Part shown: one piece after another, positions 50,530-61,090 of the stretch
Position numbering within the stretch: the first letter of the stretch is position 1
How the letters are laid out: the number at the start of each line of letters is the position of its first letter
From: Pseudoxanthomonas sp. CF125
GTDB lineage: Bacteria; Pseudomonadota; Gammaproteobacteria; Xanthomonadales; Xanthomonadaceae
Assembly (NCBI RefSeq): GCF_900104085.1
Contig: NZ_FNLD01000001.1
Location: 1,718,331-1,782,330 of the forward strand
Reading direction: 5' to 3'
DNA length: 64,000 bases
The notes under the pieces: model-generated
The model's input: the letters and a program-made list of their open reading frames with translations, nothing else
Database searches by the model: none
Told to the model about the DNA's origin: nothing
Program-made: the position numbers and the translations under genes

Positions 50530-51951
50530 ATGCGCTTGGTGCCCCTGCTGCTTGCCCTTTCCATTTCCATCAGCCTGATTTCAGCAACCTCGTCCGCCGC
50601 AGAACGCGAAACGCGCATTCCCGAATCCGCACTGGCCACGGCCGCGACCTTGCGCGAGCAGGCACTGGCCGACGGCACCGGCTGGAAGACCGTCGAATCG
50701 CTGACCACCGAAGTGGGCCCGCGCCTGGCCGGCAGCGAAGCCGATGCGCGCGCAGTGGCCTGGGCGCAGGCCAAGTTCAAGGCCTTGGGTTTCGACAAGG
50801 TCTGGACCGAAGCGGTGACCTTCCCCAAATGGGAACGCCGCAGCGAAACCGCCGCGATTCTGGGTACGCACACGCAGCCGCTCACGGTCACCGCGCTGGG
50901 CGGCAGCCCGGGCGGGAAACTGCAGGCCGAGGTGGTCCGCTTCGGCGATCTGGCCGCGCTGGAAGCCGCGCCCGAAGGATCGTTGGCCGGCAAGATCGCC
51001 TTCGTCGACTACCAGATGCAGTCGGCGCGCGACGGCAGCGACTACCGTAATGGCGGGGCGATCCGTTCCAAGGGCCCTTCGGCGGCCATCCGCAAAGGCG
51101 CCATCGGCTTTCTGATGCGCTCGGCTGGTACCGACCACCACCGCGTCGCCCACACCGGCATCACCCGTTTCGATGAGGGACTGACTCCGGTGCCATCGGC
51201 TGCGCTCGCCATTCCCGACGCCAACCAGCTGGCCCGGCTGCTGGCGCTGGGTCCGGTGCGCGTGTCCGTCGCACTGGATTGCGGTTGGAACGGAGAAGCG
51301 ACTTCGTACAACGTCATCGGCGAGATCACCGGGCGCAGCAAGCCGCAGGAAGTGGTGTTGATCGGCGGACACCTGGATTCGTGGGACCTGGGCACCGGCG
51401 CGATCGACGATGGCGCGGGCGTGGCCATCACCATGGCGGCCGGGCACCTGATCGGCCAGCTGAAGCAGGCGCCCAAGCGCACCATCCGCGTGGTCGCTTT
51501 CGCCAACGAAGAACAAGGGCTGTATGGCGGCAAGGCCTACGCGGTCAAATATGCTGCGGATGCGGCCAAGCATCAGCTGGGCGCGGAGAGCGATTTCGGC
51601 GCAGGCCGCATCTATGCCTTCAACACCGGTGCGCCGGAGCACGCCAAGGCAGCGACCCGCCAGATCGCCGAGGCGCTGAAGCCGCTGGGCATCGAATACG
51701 CGCCGGACAAGGGCGGCGCGGGCCCGGATATCGGCCCCATCGCGGAGAAAGGCGCTACCTGGGCCTGGTTGGCGCAGGACGGCAGCGATTATTTCGATTT
51801 GCACCACAACGCCGACGACACGCTGGACAAGATAGATCCGAAGGCGTTGGCGCAGAACGTAGCGGCTTATGCGGTGTTTGCTTATTTGGCGGCGGAGGCG
51901 GACGGTGATTTTGGGAGTGCGGTGAAGGCCGCGGAGCCTTCCCACGAGTAA
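50530..51951 (+). CDS. Exported M28-family metallopeptidase with PA domain
   Basis: 473 residues. Signal peptide 1-24 (ATSSAAE). A PA domain (~130-260) is inserted before the M28 core with GGHLDSWDLGTGAIDDGAG (His/Asp zinc ligands), FANEEQGLYGG (catalytic and metal Glu) and LHHNADDTLDKID (final His). It is probably a periplasmic or secreted aminopeptidase or carboxypeptidase of the glutamate-carboxypeptidase-like group. Confidence 0.92.
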   Translation: MRLVPLLLALSISISLISATSSAAERETRIPESALATAATLREQALADGTGWKTVESLTTEVGPRLAGSEADARAVAWAQAKFKALGFDKVWTEAVTFPKWERRSETAAILGTHTQPLTVTALGGSPGGKLQAEVVRFGDLAALEAAPEGSLAGKIAFVDYQMQSARDGSDYRNGGAIRSKGPSAAIRKGAIGFLMRSAGTDHHRVAHTGITRFDEGLTPVPSAALAIPDANQLARLLALGPVRVSVALDCGWNGEATSYNVIGEITGRSKPQEVVLIGGHLDSWDLGTGAIDDGAGVAITMAAGHLIGQLKQAPKRTIRVVAFANEEQGLYGGKAYAVKYAADAAKHQLGAESDFGAGRIYAFNTGAPEHAKAATRQIAEALKPLGIEYAPDKGGAGPDIGPIAEKGATWAWLAQDGSDYFDLHHNADDTLDKIDPKALAQNVAAYAVFAYLAAEADGDFGSAVKAAEPSHE

Positions 51952-51967
51952 GGCATCACCGTTCTAT

Positions 51968-52068
51968 CGTCATCCCAGCGAAAGCTGGGATCCATTTTGA
52001 CTTTGCTTTTTGACTTTCAAGGAGCCAAAGCAAGATCAAGATGGATCCCAGCTTTCGCTGGGATGACG
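51968..52068. repeat. Nested inverted repeat with CCCAGCGAAAGCTGGG core
   Basis: Two perfect 28-bp arms (51968-51995 and 52041-52068) are 45 bp apart, and each arm contains its own small palindrome CCCAGC-GAAA-GCTGGG, as in REP-type units. It lies between convergent genes and probably serves as terminator. Confidence 0.9.
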
Positions 52069-52124
52069 ACGGACTTTTTTGGTTCCTGCAAGTTTTCGTT
52101 GCAATGTGCTTCGGACGGTAAAGC

Positions 52125-52142
52125 AGCCGAGCAAGCTCGGCT
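52125..52142. repeat. Small palindrome AGCCGAGC-AA-GCTCGGCT
   Basis: A perfect 8-bp-arm hairpin sits 8 bp after the end of the minus-strand rRNA methyltransferase gene. It resembles the GTAGAGCCGAGCTTGCTCGGC repeats of xanthomonads and may help terminate transcription. Confidence 0.6.
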
Positions 52143-52150
52143 CTACAACG

Positions 52151-53011
52151 TCAACGCCGCCATTGCGCCAGAAACACCGCGGTGGCCGCCGCGACATTGA
52201 GGCTTTCCACAGCACCGGTGCCGGGAATGGACAGCTGCAAGTCGCAGGCCCTGGCGAGAGTGTCGTCCATGCCCTCGCCTTCCGCGCCCATTACATAGAC
52301 AAGTCGCTGCGGCAATTGGGCGGCGAACAGATCGGCGCCGCCCCGCACGACCGTGGCCGCCAGCTTGAAGCCGGCCGCACGCAGCGCGGCCAGCGCCTCA
52401 TGGCGATCCTGCATGCGCACCAGGGGCACTCGCTCCGCACCGCCTTCGGCTACCCGCGCGGCGGCGCCGGAAACAGCAAGCGTCGAATCCTGCGATTGCA
52501 GGATCGCAGCCACGCCGAAATGCGCTGCCGAACGCAGGATCGCGCCGAAGTTGTGCGGGTTGCCCACGCCGTCCAGCCACAGTGCCAGGACAGGACCTTG
52601 CGGCAAGGTTTGCAGCCAAGTCGACAGAGCCAACGGTTCGACGCGCAGCACATCGGCCACCACGCCCTCGTGGTGCGAACTGGCGGCCAGCTTGCCCAGG
52701 TCCGTTTCCTCGACCACGCGATAGCCGATGCGGTTCTTGACGCACCAGGACAGCAGCGGTTGCAGCTGCGGAATGCGCGCTTCGGAAAGATAGAGCTTGC
52801 GGATGGCTTCGGGACGTTGCGCGAACACCGCTTGCACGGCATTGAGCCCGTAGTAGCGCAGCTCCTGCTTATTGCCGCCCTCGTGCCTGACCGCCGGACG
52901 TGGCTCGCGCGGCGGCGTCGCTTCCTGGCGCCTGCCGGTGTTCTCGCGTTTGCGCACGTCGTCGGTGCGGATGGAAGCCTTGTCCCAGGGGGAAGGCGGT
53001 TTAGTGGTCAT
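52151..53011 (-). CDS. TrmH/SpoU-family RNA 2'-O-methyltransferase
   Basis: 286 residues. A basic N-terminal ~50 residues precede an RNA-binding substrate domain (LRYYGLNAVQAVFAQRPEAI). The SPOUT domain has LDGVGNPHNFGAILRSAAHF (motif 1), YVMGAEGEGM (motif 2) and LSIPGTGAVESLNVAAATAV (motif 3). These are TrmH-family knot-fold motifs for ribose methylation of tRNA or rRNA, RlmB-like. The start overlaps the GNAT stop by 11 bp. Confidence 0.92.
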   Translation of the reverse strand: MTTKPPSPWDKASIRTDDVRKRENTGRRQEATPPREPRPAVRHEGGNKQELRYYGLNAVQAVFAQRPEAIRKLYLSEARIPQLQPLLSWCVKNRIGYRVVEETDLGKLAASSHHEGVVADVLRVEPLALSTWLQTLPQGPVLALWLDGVGNPHNFGAILRSAAHFGVAAILQSQDSTLAVSGAAARVAEGGAERVPLVRMQDRHEALAALRAAGFKLAATVVRGGADLFAAQLPQRLVYVMGAEGEGMDDTLARACDLQLSIPGTGAVESLNVAAATAVFLAQWRR

Positions 53012-53543
53012 CGTCCAGATTCCTGCGCACTTTGGCGAACACGCGCAGATCATGCAGCACTCCGCGCTTGAATACAGCTGCGCGTTGCACGCCTTCCTCC
53101 AGAAACCCGTTCCTGCGCAGCACCTGCGCCGAACCGATGTTGAACGCCAGCACGGTCGCGTACAGCCGGTACAGCTGCAATTCCCGCATCGCCCAGGGGG
53201 CGAATACGGAGACCACGCGGGTCATGGTGCCCTTGCCCCAGTGCGCGCGGCCCAGCCAATAGCCGAACTCCGCCGAATGCACGCGTTCGCCCTTGCCGGG
53301 ATGCGCGCCTATGCCGCCGCAGGCTTCGCCGTCGATCTCGATGGCGAATACCGGATCGTCCAGGTCGATCACGCGCCCGGACAGGAACGCCTCGCCATCC
53401 TCGCGCGTATACGGCGAAGGAAACCGGTCGCTCACGCCGCGCGATACCTGCGCATCGTCGGCATGCCGCACCAGGCTGTCCAGATCGGAACCGCGCCAAG
53501 GACGCAGGACGAAACCTTCCCCTCGCAGCATCGTCTCAGCCAT
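53001..53543 (-). CDS. GNAT acetyltransferase (RimJ/RimL-like)
   Basis: 180 residues. The RimJ-type fold shows LRPWRGSDLDSLVRHADD near the start, FGYWLGRAHWGKGTMTRVV with the acetyl-CoA loop, and LYRLYATVLAFNIGSAQVLRRNGFLEEG (~130-157). It acetylates an amino group of a protein N-terminus or small molecule. The ATG at 53543 overlaps the pump gene stop by 8 bp. Confidence 0.85.
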   Translation of the reverse strand: MAETMLRGEGFVLRPWRGSDLDSLVRHADDAQVSRGVSDRFPSPYTREDGEAFLSGRVIDLDDPVFAIEIDGEACGGIGAHPGKGERVHSAEFGYWLGRAHWGKGTMTRVVSVFAPWAMRELQLYRLYATVLAFNIGSAQVLRRNGFLEEGVQRAAVFKRGVLHDLRVFAKVRRNLDDDH

Positions 53544-56500
53544 GCCCGCCCACCGATGGAGTCTGACCCTCGAGTTTCTCCAATTCATGCGCCACGGCTT
53601 CGGGCGACTTGGTGAACGGCGCCAGCAGCGTATAGGCCGCCGGCACCACCAGCAGCGATAGAACGGTGGAGAAGGCGACGCCGAAGATCACCACCACGCC
53701 GATGGTCGCGCGGCTGGCCGAGCCCGGCCCGCCGGCCAGCACCAGCGGCACGGCGCCCATGATGGTGGCGATGGAAGTCATCAGGATGGGCCGCAGGCGC
53801 ACCGAGCACGACTCCAGGATCGCGTCGTGCACGCTGCGTCCTTCGTCGCGCAGCTGGTTGGCGAATTCCACGATCAGGATGCCGTTCTTGGCCGCCAACC
53901 CGACCAGCATGACGATGCCGATCTGGCTGAACAGGTTCATGGTGCCGCCGGTGATCCACAGGCCCAGCAACGCGCCCAGTACGCCCAAGGGCACCGTGAG
54001 CATGATGCCGAGCGGATGGATGAAACTCTCGAACTGCGCGGCCAGCGCCAGGTACACGATCAGCAGCGCCAGCGCGAAAGTGAACAGCACCGCGCCGCCG
54101 GCTTCCTGGAATTCACGCGACTCGCCTTTCCAGTCGATCTGCGCATGCTCGGGCAGTTCTTCGGCCACGACCTGCTGGGTCCAGGCGATCGCCTCGCCCA
54201 GCGGATAGCCCGGTGCCAGGCCGGCCGAAATGGTGATCGCACGCAGGCGGTTGAAGCGGTTGAGCGTGCCGGGTTCGGCCAGTTCGCTCAAGGTCACCAG
54301 ATTGGATAGCGGCACCAGTTCGCCGCTGCTCGAACGCACCTGGATCGCCTGCAGATCGGCGGGACTGGCGCGGCCGGCGCGGTCGGCCTGCACCAGCACG
54401 TCGTATTCCTCGCCGCTGTCGACGAAGGTGGTGACCTGGCGCGAACCCATCATGGTTTCCAGCGCACGGCCGATATCGGTCACCGACACGCCCAGGTCGG
54501 AGGCGCGCGCGCGGTCGATGTTCACCCGCATCTGCGGGCGCGTTTCCTTGTAATCCGAATCCGGACCGACGAAACCCGGGTTGTCCTGCATGCGTTGCAG
54601 CAACAGGTCGCGCCATTGCGCGATCTCCGCATAGTCGGGCCCGCCCAGCACGATGTTGAAAGGCTGGCCGCGCGAGCGCACCAGACCGCCGCTGACCTGG
54701 GTACGCGCGCGCACGCCGGTCAGCACCGACAGTTTTTTCTGCACGTCGGCGGCCACCTCGGCGGTGCTCTCGCTGCGCTTGTCCCAATCCTGCAGGAAGA
54801 TGGTGGCGCGACCGGTGTGCATTTCCTCGCTGGCGCCGAAGCTTCCCGGCACGCGCGGGTTGGCGCGCTGGATGGGCTGGTCACCGCCGATCATTGGCGC
54901 CAGGATCTTCTCCACCTGCTGCATCTGCCCGACGGTGTAGTCGAAACCGGCGCCTTCCGGCCCATCGATCATGACCTGGAAGGAGCCACGGTCTTCGGCG
55001 GGCGCCAGTTCCGAAGGAATGAAACGGAACAGGACCACGGCGCAGACCATCGCCACGACCATCAGGCCGCCGAACATCCAGCTGCGGTGCACGGTCTTCT
55101 GCAGCACATGGCCGTAGCCGCGGCTGAGTTTGTCGAACTGGCGGTTGACCCAGCTGTGTACGCGATTTGGTTTCTCCTTCGCATGTGGCTTGAGCAGCTT
55201 GGACGACATCATCGGCGTCAGCGACAGGGCCACGAATGCGGAGATTGCCACCGCCGCGGCCAGCGCCACCGACAGCTCACGGAACAGTCGGCCGGTATTG
55301 CCTTCCAGGAAACCCACCGGCAGGAACACCGCGATCAGCACGGCCGTAGTGGCCAGCACCGCGAACGCCACCTGCGCGGTGCCGCGCTTGGCCGCCACCA
55401 GCGGCGGTTCGCCCAGGTCCACGCGGCGCTGGATGTTCTCCACCACCACGATGGCGTCGTCCACCACCAGGCCGATGCAGAGCACCAGCGCCAGGAGGGT
55501 CAGCAGATTGATCGAGAAGCCGAAGGCGTACAGCGCGATGAAGGCGGCGATCAGGCACACCGGCACCGTGACCGCCGGAATCAGCGCCGCGCGCACGCTG
55601 CCCAGGAATAGCCAGATCACCAGCAACACCAGCACGATGCCTTCCAGCAGGGTTTCGTAGACGCGGTCCACCGCCGCATCGATGAAGGTGGTGGTATCGA
55701 AGGCGACGAAGATCTGGGTGCCCTTGGGCAGCGAAGTGCGGATCTTGTCGGCTTCTTCGCGCACCGCGTGGGCGACATCCAGACTGTTGGCGGTGGAAGT
55801 CTTGACCACGCCCAGACCGACATTGGGCACGCCGTTGCTGCGGAAATAGGCGCGCCTTTCTTCCGAACCCAGTTCCACCTTGGCCACATCGCCCAGCCGC
55901 ACCACGTAACCGTCGGCGCCCTTGCCGAGCGGGATCTGGGCGAAATCCTCGGGCTTCTGGTAGTTGCGCGTCACCCGCAGGGTGAAGTCGCGGTCGGCCG
56001 ATTCTATGCGGCCAGCCGGCGGCTCCACGTTTTCGCGCGCCAGCGCGTCTTCCACATCGCTGACCGCCAGACCGCGCGCGGCCAGCTGGTCGCGGTCCAG
56101 CCAGATGCGCATGGCGTAGCGCTGCTGGCCGCCGATGCGCACCTGCGCCACGCCATCGATGCTGGACAGCCGGTCGGTGATGTAGCGCTCGGCGTAATCG
56201 CTCAGCTGCAGCGTGTCCATCGTGCTGGAGCTCATGTTGAGCCAGATGATGGGATCGGCGTCGCTTTCCACCTTGGCGATCTCAGGCTGCTCGGCCTCCT
56301 CGGGCATGCGGCTGATAACGCGGCTGACCGCATCGCGCACGTCGTTGGCGGCGGCCTCGATGTCGCGCGACAGGTTGAATTCGATGCTGATGTTGGAACG
56401 GCCGTTGGCGCTGCGCGATTCGATGGTGTTGACGCCTTCGATGCCCGACAGCGCGTCCTCAAGCACCTGGGTGATGCGCGTTTCCACCACTGCCGCCGAA

Positions 56501-56661
56501 GCGCCGCGGTAGTCCACCGACACCGACACGATGGGCGGATCGATCGCCGGCAGTTCGCGCAGGGTCAGGCGGGTGAAGGACATCGCGCCCAGCACGATCA
56601 GCAACAGGCTCATCACCACGGCCAACACCGGGCGCTTGATCGAAAGATCGGAAAGCTTCAT
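53536..56661 (-). CDS. RND-family multidrug efflux pump (inner-membrane permease)
   Basis: 1041 residues, normal length for HAE1-type RND permeases. MKLSDLSIKRPVLAVVMSLL starts the first helix; the proton-relay Asp pair is in GLVVDDAIVVVENIQRR (near 400); the second half has RVNIDRARASDLGVSV and FQEAGGAVLFTF. It pumps drugs or lipophilic compounds with its adaptor. The gene starts 7 bp after the adaptor stop. No outer-membrane channel gene is present, so a shared TolC-type channel is assumed. Confidence 0.95.
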   Translation of the reverse strand: MKLSDLSIKRPVLAVVMSLLLIVLGAMSFTRLTLRELPAIDPPIVSVSVDYRGASAAVVETRITQVLEDALSGIEGVNTIESRSANGRSNISIEFNLSRDIEAAANDVRDAVSRVISRMPEEAEQPEIAKVESDADPIIWLNMSSSTMDTLQLSDYAERYITDRLSSIDGVAQVRIGGQQRYAMRIWLDRDQLAARGLAVSDVEDALARENVEPPAGRIESADRDFTLRVTRNYQKPEDFAQIPLGKGADGYVVRLGDVAKVELGSEERRAYFRSNGVPNVGLGVVKTSTANSLDVAHAVREEADKIRTSLPKGTQIFVAFDTTTFIDAAVDRVYETLLEGIVLVLLVIWLFLGSVRAALIPAVTVPVCLIAAFIALYAFGFSINLLTLLALVLCIGLVVDDAIVVVENIQRRVDLGEPPLVAAKRGTAQVAFAVLATTAVLIAVFLPVGFLEGNTGRLFRELSVALAAAVAISAFVALSLTPMMSSKLLKPHAKEKPNRVHSWVNRQFDKLSRGYGHVLQKTVHRSWMFGGLMVVAMVCAVVLFRFIPSELAPAEDRGSFQVMIDGPEGAGFDYTVGQMQQVEKILAPMIGGDQPIQRANPRVPGSFGASEEMHTGRATIFLQDWDKRSESTAEVAADVQKKLSVLTGVRARTQVSGGLVRSRGQPFNIVLGGPDYAEIAQWRDLLLQRMQDNPGFVGPDSDYKETRPQMRVNIDRARASDLGVSVTDIGRALETMMGSRQVTTFVDSGEEYDVLVQADRAGRASPADLQAIQVRSSSGELVPLSNLVTLSELAEPGTLNRFNRLRAITISAGLAPGYPLGEAIAWTQQVVAEELPEHAQIDWKGESREFQEAGGAVLFTFALALLIVYLALAAQFESFIHPLGIMLTVPLGVLGALLGLWITGGTMNLFSQIGIVMLVGLAAKNGILIVEFANQLRDEGRSVHDAILESCSVRLRPILMTSIATIMGAVPLVLAGGPGSASRATIGVVVIFGVAFSTVLSLLVVPAAYTLLAPFTKSPEAVAHELEKLEGQTPSVGGHG

Positions 56662-56668
56662 CGGCGTA

Positions 56669-57763
56669 TCAGCCTTGCGCGCGGGCCGGCGCTTCGGCTG
56701 CGGGGACGGCGTCGGCCTTGCCCTCCGCTACCTTGCTGCCGGGCCGCAGCTTGCCGGTTCCGTCGATCACGATGCGGTCGCCCGCCTTGAGTCCCGACAG
56801 CACCTCGGCCTTACCCGAACTACGCGCGCCCACTTCAACCTTGGGTTGTTCGACGCTGCCGTCCGCCCTGACCCGGAACACGAAAGTATCGCGGCCCACC
56901 TGCACCAGGGCGATTTCCGGCAGCACCAGCGCCTGGCGTTGCGGCCGCGACAGTTGCACCTGCATCAACATGCCCGGACGCAGCATGCGGTCGGGATTGG
57001 GAAAGTCGCCGCGCACGGTCACCGCCCGGGTAGCGGCGTCGATGCGCGCATCGATGGTGCTCACCGTTCCTTCGAAGTCGCGGTCCGGATAGGAGTTGCT
57101 GCGCGCGCGGATCGACTGGCCGATGGCCAAAGTAGCCAGTTGCGCTTCGGGCACCGGGAAATCCACGTAGACGCGCGAGATGTCGTCGAGCGTGGCGATC
57201 ACCGTGGTCGGAGTGATCAGGGCGCCGGGGCTGACCTGGCGGATGCCCAGCACGCCGGAGAATGGCGCACGCACATTGCGGTCGCCGATGTCCGAGCGCA
57301 TCTGCTGCACGCGGGCCAGGGCGGCGTCGCGGATCGATTTCTGCGTATCCAGCGAAGCGCGCGCCACCAGTTGCTGGTTGGCCAGCGAAACCTGCCGCTT
57401 GTACAGCTGGTCGGCTTCGGCGAAAGTCGCCTGCGCCGCGACCAGCGCGGCCTGCTGCGAATCGCCGCGCAGGGTGATCAGCGGCGCGCCGGCTTTCACT
57501 TCCTGGCCGCTTTCGAAATGCACCGCCTGCACCGCTTCGCTGACCTTGGAAGTGAGCGTGACCGATTCACGCGCCTTGATCGTGCCGATGGCCTGCAGGG
57601 TGTCGGTCCAGGCCGAGGGCTGCAGCACCACCGTGGTGACCGGGACCGGCGCGGAAGCTCCTGCGTCGCCGCGCGCGGCGGCTTTGTCCTTGCCGCAGGC
57701 AGCGAGCAGCGGAACCATCATGGCCAGCAGCAGCACAATGCGCGCGCCCGGTCGGATCGGCAT
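56669..57763 (-). CDS. RND efflux adaptor (membrane fusion lipoprotein)
   Basis: 364 residues with a lipobox LAAC (Cys22). The lipoyl-like half (ALQAIGTIKARESVTLTSKVSE), coiled-coil hairpin (~95-150), and beta-barrel and membrane-proximal domains are in the usual order. It bridges the permease to an outer-membrane channel. It is the first gene of a unit with the pump, GNAT and possibly the methyltransferase. No local regulator is seen. Confidence 0.93.
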   Translation of the reverse strand: MPIRPGARIVLLLAMMVPLLAACGKDKAAARGDAGASAPVPVTTVVLQPSAWTDTLQAIGTIKARESVTLTSKVSEAVQAVHFESGQEVKAGAPLITLRGDSQQAALVAAQATFAEADQLYKRQVSLANQQLVARASLDTQKSIRDAALARVQQMRSDIGDRNVRAPFSGVLGIRQVSPGALITPTTVIATLDDISRVYVDFPVPEAQLATLAIGQSIRARSNSYPDRDFEGTVSTIDARIDAATRAVTVRGDFPNPDRMLRPGMLMQVQLSRPQRQALVLPEIALVQVGRDTFVFRVRADGSVEQPKVEVGARSSGKAEVLSGLKAGDRIVIDGTGKLRPGSKVAEGKADAVPAAEAPARAQG

Positions 57764-57883
57764 GTCTTTTCCGTAATCGTGGTTATTTCCGGAGTTTACC
57801 GGTCCACGGTTAACGCTTGTGGCAATAAAGGGTTGACCGGGGTATGACTAAAGACCCTTGCGGCCAGGCACGGCGCGGCGGCG

Positions 57884-59758
57884 TCACTGCAAACCCAGCT
57901 TCTCCAGCACCTGCGCCGCGAGCTTTTCCGGGCTGTCGCTGCCCGCATCCAGACGCAGCTCGGCATGCTCGGGGACTTCGTAGGGCGAATCGATGCCGGT
58001 GAAGTTGGGAATCTGCCCCGCACGCGCCTTGCGGTACAGGCCTTTCACGTCGCGCTGTTCGGCCAGCGCCAGCGGCACGTCGACGAAGATCTCGATGAAC
58101 TCGCCGTCCTCGAACCGCGCGCGCGCCATCTGGCGTTCGGCGCGGAACGGAGAGATGAAGCTGACCAGCACGATCAGGCCGGCTTCGGTCATCAGCTTGG
58201 CCACTTCCGCCACGCGGCGGATGTTCTCCACGCGGTCTTCGTCGGTGAAGCCCAGGTCGCGGTTCAGGCCATGGCGCACGTTGTCGCCGTCCAGCAGAAA
58301 CGTGTGGTAACCCAGCGCGTGCAGGCGCTTGTCCACCAGGTTGGCGATGGTGGACTTGCCCGCGCCGGACAAACCGGTGAACCACAGCACGCGCGGCGAC
58401 TGGCCCTTGATGCGCGCGCGCGCGGCCTTGTCCACGTCCATGTGCTGCCAGTGCACGTTGCCGGCGCGGCGCAGGGCGAAATCCAGCGTGCCGGCGGCGA
58501 CGGTGTCGTTGCTATGGCGGTCGATCAGGATGAAACCGCCCAGTGCGCGGTTTTCGGCGTACGGCGCGAAGGCGACCGGTTCGTCCAGGCTCAGGTTGAC
58601 GTAGGCGACCTCGTTCAATTCCAGCCGCTTGGCCGCCAAATGCTCCTGCGTGTTGACGTCAATGCGGTGCTTGATCTCACTGACCGTCGCCGCGACGGTG
58701 CGTGCGCCGATCTTCAACCAGTACGGACGACCCGGCAACAAGGCGGCATCGTCCATCCACAACAGGTGCGCGGCGAACTGGTCGGCCACTTGCGGCGGAT
58801 CGCCGGCCGCGGCGATCACGTCACCGCGGCTGATGTCTATCTCGTCGGCCAGCGTCAACGTCACCGCCTGTCCGGCGCGCGCGTTGCCAGTTTCGCTGTC
58901 GCCCACGAAAATCCTGGCTATTCGCGAGCGGCGGCCGGAAGGCAGCGCCACCACTTCGTCGCCGGGGTTGGCGACGCCCGCGGCGATGGTGCCGGCGAAG
59001 CCGCGGAAGTTCTGGTGGGGGCGGCTGACGAACTGCACCGGCAGGCGCAGGCTTCCGTGCGCCTCGTGGGTCGGCACCTCGACGGTTTCCAGATGCTCGA
59101 GCAGGCTCGGCCCCTGGTACCACTGCATCGCATCGGAATGGGTGGACAGGTTGTCGCCATTCAAGGCCGACAACGGAATGAAAGTGACCCGTTCGATGCC
59201 CAGCTGCGCCGCCAGGGCGCGGTAACCGGCGACGATGTCATCGAACACGGCCTGGTCGTAACCCACCAGATCCATTTTGTTCACGGCCAGCACCACGTGA
59301 CGGATGCCCAGCAGCGACACGATGTAGCTGTGGCGGCGCGTTTGCGTCAGCAGACCCTTGCGCGCATCCACCAGCACCACCGCCAGATCGGCGGTGGAAG
59401 CGCCGGTGGCCATGTTGCGGGTGTACTGCTCGTGGCCCGGGCAGTCGGCGACGATGAACTTGCGGCGCTCGGTGTCGAAATAGCGGTAGGCCACGTCGAT
59501 GGTGATGCCCTGCTCGCGTTCTGCGGCCAGGCCGTCGAGCAGCAGCGCATAGTCGATATTCTCGCCCTGGGTGCCATGGCGCTTGCTGTCGGCACTGAGC
59601 GCAGCCAGCTGGTCGTCGAACAGGCGCTTGCTGTCGTACAGCAAGCGGCCGATCAGGGTGCTCTTGCCGTCGTCCACGCTGCCGCAGGTGATGAAGCGCA
59701 GCAGGGGCTTTTCTTCATGTTGCTTGAGGTAGCCGGCGATGTCGGTGGGGTTGTTCAT
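57884..59758 (-). CDS. cysNC: CysNC, ATP sulfurylase GTPase subunit fused to APS kinase
   Basis: 624 residues. The CysN part has G1 [15 protein letters not shown] (27-41), the DCPGHEQY G3 block and NKMDLV G4, then EF-Tu-like domains. The CysC part starts near 440 with [17 protein letters not shown] (P-loop) and [16 protein letters not shown]. The fusion makes APS from sulfate with GTP drive and then PAPS. It follows cysD on the same strand after a repeat-rich 286-bp gap. Confidence 0.96.
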   Translation of the reverse strand: MNNPTDIAGYLKQHEEKPLLRFITCGSVDDGKSTLIGRLLYDSKRLFDDQLAALSADSKRHGTQGENIDYALLLDGLAAEREQGITIDVAYRYFDTERRKFIVADCPGHEQYTRNMATGASTADLAVVLVDARKGLLTQTRRHSYIVSLLGIRHVVLAVNKMDLVGYDQAVFDDIVAGYRALAAQLGIERVTFIPLSALNGDNLSTHSDAMQWYQGPSLLEHLETVEVPTHEAHGSLRLPVQFVSRPHQNFRGFAGTIAAGVANPGDEVVALPSGRRSRIARIFVGDSETGNARAGQAVTLTLADEIDISRGDVIAAAGDPPQVADQFAAHLLWMDDAALLPGRPYWLKIGARTVAATVSEIKHRIDVNTQEHLAAKRLELNEVAYVNLSLDEPVAFAPYAENRALGGFILIDRHSNDTVAAGTLDFALRRAGNVHWQHMDVDKAARARIKGQSPRVLWFTGLSGAGKSTIANLVDKRLHALGYHTFLLDGDNVRHGLNRDLGFTDEDRVENIRRVAEVAKLMTEAGLIVLVSFISPFRAERQMARARFEDGEFIEIFVDVPLALAEQRDVKGLYRKARAGQIPNFTGIDSPYEVPEHAELRLDAGSDSPEKLAAQVLEKLGLQ

Positions 59759-59814
59759 CTCGCCGCCTCGGTGCTTTTGATTCTGCTGTTGCTCCGCGCT
59801 CTATGGGTCCCGTG

Positions 59815-60000
59815 AGGCGCGGCAAGCGCAACGGGATAAACCCGCAGGGCGGCGCACAGGGATGTGCGCCGTTTCCGGAGCAGCAGGATGCTGCTTCCGG
59901 AAATTCCCGTTGCGCTTGCGCACCCGCAGCGCAGCGGAGGGCGCGCCGCCCGGGTGTGCTTTCTTTTGGTTACTTTTCTTTGCACAAGCAAAGAAAAGTG
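59815..60000. repeat. Structured repeat between cysD and cysNC, candidate ncRNA-like element
   Basis: Several nested inverted pairs occur: GGCGCAC / GTGCGCC, a pair TCCGGA...TCCGGA around CAGC/GCTG, and a long-range GGGCGGCGC / GCGCCGCCC. At the end is a 12-bp stem ACTTTTCTTTGC (59972-59983) / GCAAAGAAAAGT (59988-59999) with a 4-nt loop. The pattern is that of a mobile or structured intergenic repeat family common in xanthomonads. It sits inside the cysD-cysNC operon gap. Confidence 0.7.
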
Positions 60001-60044
60001 ACTCGCGCGAAAGCGCGAAACGCTTGTCAGTGAGCAGAGCGCCA

Positions 60045-60956
60045 TCAGAAATACCCCTCCAGCTTCTTCTTCTCCATCGAAGCCGTAGGATCCTGGTCGA
60101 TCACCCGCCCCTGTCGCTCGGAACTGGTGGTCACCAGCATCTCCTGGATGATCGCTTCCAGCGTATCGGCTTCCGATTCGATCGCCCCGGTCAGCGGATA
60201 GCAGCCCAGGGTGCGGAAACGCACCTTCTTCCACTGCGGCGTTTCGCCTTCGCGCAAGGGCAGACGTTCGTCGTCCACCAGGATCAGCGCACCGTCGCGT
60301 TCCACCACCGGGCGCTCGGCAGCGAAATAGAGCGGCACCACCGGAATGCCCTCGCGATAGATGTAGAGCCAGATATCCAGTTCGGTCCAGTTGGACAACG
60401 GAAACGCACGCACGCTCTCGCCCTTGTCAATGCGCGCGTTGTAGACATTCCACAGTTCGGGCCGCTGCCGCTTGGGATCCCAGCGATGCTTGTCGTTGCG
60501 GAACGAGAACACGCGCTCCTTGGCCCGCGACTTCTCTTCGTCGCGCCGCGCGCCGCCTATGGCGGCGTCGAAGCGGTACTGGTCCAACGCCTGCTTCAGG
60601 CCCTGGGTCTTCATCACGTCAGTGTGCACGGTGGCGCCGTGGCTGATGGGGCCGATGCCCTGGGCGATGCCGTCGGGATTGATGTGCACGCGCAGTTCGG
60701 TGCCGGTCTCGGCCACGCGGCGGTCGCGGAAAGCGATCATCTCGCGGAATTTCCAGCGCGTGTCCACGTGCAGCAGCGGGATCGGCGGCGGCGCGGGGGC
60801 GAAGGCCTTGAGCAGCAGGTGCAGCAGCACCGAGCTGTCCTTGCCCACCGAGTACAGCAGCACCGGGTTGCGGAATTCGGCCGCGACCTCCCTGAGGATA
60901 TGGATGCTCTCCGCTTCCAGGCGGTCGAGGTGGGACAGGGAAGGAACGGAACTCAT
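60045..60956 (-). CDS. cysD: CysD, sulfate adenylyltransferase small subunit
   Basis: 303 residues. The PP-loop fold is seen in [20 protein letters not shown] (33-52), [20 protein letters not shown] and the C-terminal [21 protein letters not shown]. It makes APS from ATP and sulfate together with CysN. The ATG at 60956 is preferred over the TTG one codon upstream. It is divergent from cysJ. Confidence 0.97.
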   Translation of the reverse strand: MSSVPSLSHLDRLEAESIHILREVAAEFRNPVLLYSVGKDSSVLLHLLLKAFAPAPPPIPLLHVDTRWKFREMIAFRDRRVAETGTELRVHINPDGIAQGIGPISHGATVHTDVMKTQGLKQALDQYRFDAAIGGARRDEEKSRAKERVFSFRNDKHRWDPKRQRPELWNVYNARIDKGESVRAFPLSNWTELDIWLYIYREGIPVVPLYFAAERPVVERDGALILVDDERLPLREGETPQWKKVRFRTLGCYPLTGAIESEADTLEAIIQEMLVTTSSERQGRVIDQDPTASMEKKKLEGYF

Positions 60957-61090
60957 CAAGGATTTCGCGGACGTGGAAGGGGCGGGAACCGGTTCGGCAG
61001 AGTATCAGCTGCCCCGGAAGGCAGGCATGTCCCCACAGGAGGCCGGCGAGTATTCGGCTTGCAGCCGGCGCGGCAGAAATAAGCGCAGGG

